NCBI RefSeq assembly: GCF_003815975.1 | Contig: NZ_CP033932.1 | Coordinates: 3,019,501-3,083,500 of the forward strand | DNA from: Chryseobacterium bernardetii | GTDB taxonomy: Bacteria > Bacteroidota > Bacteroidia > Flavobacteriales > Weeksellaceae | Direction of reading: 5' to 3' | Length of the DNA: 64,000 nucleotides | Shown: positions 61,680 through 64,000 of the stretch, piece by piece | Layout: each line of letters opens with the position of its first letter | Numbering within the stretch: position 1 is the first letter of the stretch | The notes under the pieces: model-generated | What the model saw: only the letters and a program-made list of their open reading frames with translations | Database searches by the model: none | Told to the model about the DNA's origin: nothing | Made by a program: the position numbers and the translations under genes

Positions 61680-63017
61680 TCATTTTTCAATCTGGTAAGA
61701 ATTATTCAGGCAATAGTGTAACTGCTCTTTATCCAGTTGCTTTTCCCAGTTAGCTACAACAACAGTAGCTACAGAGTTTCCAATAACATTCGTTAAGGCA
61801 CGGCATTCACTCATAAATTTATCAATTCCTAAGATAAGTGTCATTCCGGCAATCGGGATTTCGGGTACAACTGCCAGTGTTGCAGCCAATGTCACAAAAC
61901 CTGCACCAGTAACACCGGCTGCCCCTTTTGAGCTTAACATGGCCACCAACAGAAGCATCAGCTGTTTCTCAATGGGAAGATGAATATTAAGGGCCTGGGC
62001 TATAAACAGAGAGGCAAGTGTCATGTAGATATTAGTTCCGTCAAGATTGAAAGAATAACCTGTAGGAACTACAAGGCCAACTATTGTTCGGGAGCAGCCT
62101 GCTTTTTCCATTTTTTCCATGATTCCCGGAAGAGCAGATTCCGAAGAACTTGTTCCTAACACCAGAAGAAGCTCTTCTTTAAGATAAAATAACAGCTTGA
62201 AAATATTAAACCCGTTATACCACGCCACAGTGCCTAAAACCAAGACCACAAAAAGGAAAGAGGTAATATAGAATGTTGCTACCAGGAATATAAGATTCAA
62301 AACCGAATGAAGTCCGTATTTTCCTATGGTAAAGGCCATTGCTCCAAAAGCTCCTACAGGAGCAAGCTTCATCAGGATATGAACGATCTTGAATACCGGA
62401 GCTGAGAGGTCCTGAAGGAAATCAGTTACTTTCTGACTTTTTTCCTTTGTTAAAACCAATGCAACCCCCATTAAAATAGCAACAAGAAGTACCTGAAGAA
62501 TATTATCGCCTACCAAAGGGCTGAATAGTGTTTCCGGAATAATATTCATAATAAACCCTGTGAGTGTAGATTCGTGAGCTTTCTCCTGATACTCTGATAC
62601 ATCTCCTGAAAGGGTTGTAGGATCAATATTCAAACCATGGCCAGGCTGTAAAAGATTCCCAACTATCAGACCAATAATAAGAGCAAGGGTAGAGAAGGTG
62701 AAAAAATAGATCATTGCCTTCACTGCAATTCTTCCTACTTTTTTGAGATCGGTCATATGGGCAATTCCAAGGGTAAGGGTAATAAAGATGACCGGAGCGA
62801 TAATCATTTTTACCAATTTGATAAAACCATCTCCTAATGGTTTCATTTTTTCTCCCAGTTCGGGATAAAAGTTTCCAAGAAAAATACCTGCAGTTATAGC
62901 GATGATAACCTGGAAATAAAGCTGATTGTATATTTTTTTTGCTTTCAATGAACAGTCGTTTGTTTTTTTAAGGCCGAAAATTAAGAATTTTTCATCTGAA
63001 AAACTGACAAAAGTCAT
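61680..63017 (-). CDS. Dicarboxylate/amino acid:cation symporter (DAACS family)
   Basis: A 445-residue membrane transporter importing C4-dicarboxylates or glutamate with H+ or Na+. Family signature segments are [39 protein letters not shown] and [17 protein letters not shown], the re-entrant loops and substrate site. Which substrate (GltP, GltS-type or DctA) cannot be fixed by eye. Minus strand, convergent with the lipid kinase gene. Confidence 0.92.
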   Translation of the reverse strand: MTFVSFSDEKFLIFGLKKTNDCSLKAKKIYNQLYFQVIIAITAGIFLGNFYPELGEKMKPLGDGFIKLVKMIIAPVIFITLTLGIAHMTDLKKVGRIAVKAMIYFFTFSTLALIIGLIVGNLLQPGHGLNIDPTTLSGDVSEYQEKAHESTLTGFIMNIIPETLFSPLVGDNILQVLLVAILMGVALVLTKEKSQKVTDFLQDLSAPVFKIVHILMKLAPVGAFGAMAFTIGKYGLHSVLNLIFLVATFYITSFLFVVLVLGTVAWYNGFNIFKLLFYLKEELLLVLGTSSSESALPGIMEKMEKAGCSRTIVGLVVPTGYSFNLDGTNIYMTLASLFIAQALNIHLPIEKQLMLLLVAMLSSKGAAGVTGAGFVTLAATLAVVPEIPIAGMTLILGIDKFMSECRALTNVIGNSVATVVVANWEKQLDKEQLHYCLNNSYQIEK

Positions 63018-63050
63018 AGAAATTAATCTACTTCTCTCTGATTAAGGATA

Positions 63051-63084
63051 AAAAAATCGGCTTCATTCAAAGAATGAAGCCGAA
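63051..63084 (-). terminator. ggt terminator
   Basis: TCGGCTTCATTC pairs with its exact complement around AAAG (63057-63083 on the plus strand). The minus strand continues with seven T. Confidence 0.88.
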
Positions 63085-63109
63085 GCTATATTGTTAGTGG
63101 AATAAATAT

Positions 63110-64000
63110 TTATTCTATTGCTACAGAATCGTCTCCGCGTCCGTCTGCAACAGCGTGAATGTTTCCATTTTCATCCAGGACTATTACTTCTGTTTTTCCG
63201 ATTTGTTTTACCTTTTCAAAGGTATAGTTTTTCTTTTTCAGATCAGCTATAGTGCTTTCCGGGAAGTTATTTTCCACTTTTATGGTTTCTGGAAGCCACT
63301 GATGATGGAATTTAGGAGCGTTTACCGCAATATTGGCGTTTTGCTTAAAATCAACTACGTTTACAATAGATTGGTATACAGAGGTTGGGATGGTAGTTCC
63401 TCCCGGAGTTCCCACTACCATGTAAGGTTTTCCGTTCTTAAGCAGAATCGTAGGCGTCATGGAAGAAAGCATTCTTTTATTCGGCTGGATAGAGTTTGCT
63501 TCTCCGCCTACAGCTCCGAACATATTCGGAACTCCTGGTTTAATGGAGAAATCATCCATTTCATTGTTTAAAAAGAAGCCGGCTCCGGAAACAAGAACTT
63601 TGCTTCCATAATAACCATTAAGAGTGGTTGTTACAGATGCTGCATTTCCATCCTTATCAAGCACGGAAATGTGAGTGGTTTGAGTAGACTCTTTAGGTTG
63701 TTCTATAATTTTTCCAACTTCAGAACTAGGAGTGGCTTTATTAAAGCTGAAGCTTTTCCATCTGCCCTTTAAATATTCGTCGGAGATCAGATAAGATGTT
63801 TTATCCTGGATAAAATCCGGATCTCCCATATATTCTGCTCTGTCTGCAAAAGCCCTTCTTTCAGCCTCTGTCATGATCTGTACAGCCTGTGCAGAGTTTT
63901 GCTGATATTTTTCAAGGTTTTCAAAGCTGGCCATTCTCAGCATCTGAGCAAGAAGTAAACCTCCGCTGGAAGGTAAAGGCATCGAGACTACATGGTTGCC
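63110..64000 (-). CDS. ggt: Gamma-glutamyltranspeptidase, 3' part
   Basis: The frame is open to the right edge; the last 296 residues are visible. Gamma-glutamyltransferases cleave glutathione and transfer its glutamyl group, in the periplasm. The catalytic N-terminal Thr of the small subunit is in TTHISVLD (first Thr codon 63677-63679). GAGFFLNNEMDDF and VVGTPGGTTIPTSV are substrate-site segments. The large subunit N-terminus, including any signal peptide, lies outside the window. Confidence 0.93.
   Translation of the reverse strand, partial: GNHVVSMPLPSSGGLLLAQMLRMASFENLEKYQQNSAQAVQIMTEAERRAFADRAEYMGDPDFIQDKTSYLISDEYLKGRWKSFSFNKATPSSEVGKIIEQPKESTQTTHISVLDKDGNAASVTTTLNGYYGSKVLVSGAGFFLNNEMDDFSIKPGVPNMFGAVGGEANSIQPNKRMLSSMTPTILLKNGKPYMVVGTPGGTTIPTSVYQSIVNVVDFKQNANIAVNAPKFHHQWLPETIKVENNFPESTIADLKKKNYTFEKVKQIGKTEVIVLDENGNIHAVADGRGDDSVAIE

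Overview
The window is a stretch of chromosome from a member of the Bacteroidota, most probably Chryseobacterium or a close relative in the Weeksellaceae. The reasons are AT-rich DNA, repeated TAnnTTTG -7 promoter boxes, gliding/type IX secretion family genes (gldF, gldG, proteins with C-terminal sorting domains), TonB-dependent uptake, and a protein-glutaminase whose mature region closely follows my recollection of the enzyme from Chryseobacterium proteolyticum. No rRNA, tRNA, CRISPR array or prophage was seen. The only mobile element is one IS3-family insertion sequence.

Layout. 1-8.3 kb: end of a PBP4-type carboxypeptidase, a secreted M1 aminopeptidase, a JmjC-like cupin, kbl, hemJ-like and gldF-gldG. 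8.5-12.5 kb: three small cytosolic genes of unclear role, an Rrf2 regulator, a TauE-type exporter and an ABM monooxygenase. 12.6-23.6 kb: a heme/iron acquisition locus with two secreted proteins on the minus strand, then TonB receptor, HmuY lipoprotein, HmuTUV ABC transporter, a methyltransferase, a HemS-type factor and a ChaN-type protein on the plus strand. 23.9-27.7 kb: an unusual exported peptide deformylase homologue, a nitroreductase-ohrR-ohr peroxide operon, an SDR and a small lipoprotein. 27.7-30.3 kb: protein-glutaminase and the IS3 element. 30.3-38.7 kb: the trp operon (trpL-E-G-D-C-F-GNAT-B-A) followed by lipB. 38.8-43.7 kb: a membrane protein, a secreted cupin, a small lipoprotein plus cytochrome c, rlmF and lysS. 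44-53 kb: gltBD, a ClbS/DfsB-like gene and cydAB. 53-64 kb: gyrB, a small membrane protein, two DUF3857 transglutaminase-like proteins, a DUF3298 lipoprotein, a lipid kinase, a dicarboxylate symporter and the 3' part of ggt.

Regulation is unusually readable. The trp operon starts with a leader peptide carrying three consecutive Trp codons followed by an intrinsic terminator, the classic arrangement for attenuation. The heme locus shares an almost identical 55-bp promoter module with Fur-like half-sites. The ohr operon starts at a perfect 24-bp OhrR-like palindrome. A 28-bp site, identical at 26 positions, precedes both the JmjC-like cupin gene and the TauE exporter gene next to rrf2, which suggests a small sulfur or redox regulon. 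The IS element sits in the loop of what was once an intact terminator downstream of lipB.

No wholly new multi-gene defence or secretion system is evident. The best candidates for undescribed biology are the shared 28-bp operator, the trp attenuator, the deformylase homologue with a replaced metal ligand, and the methyltransferase embedded in the heme operon.
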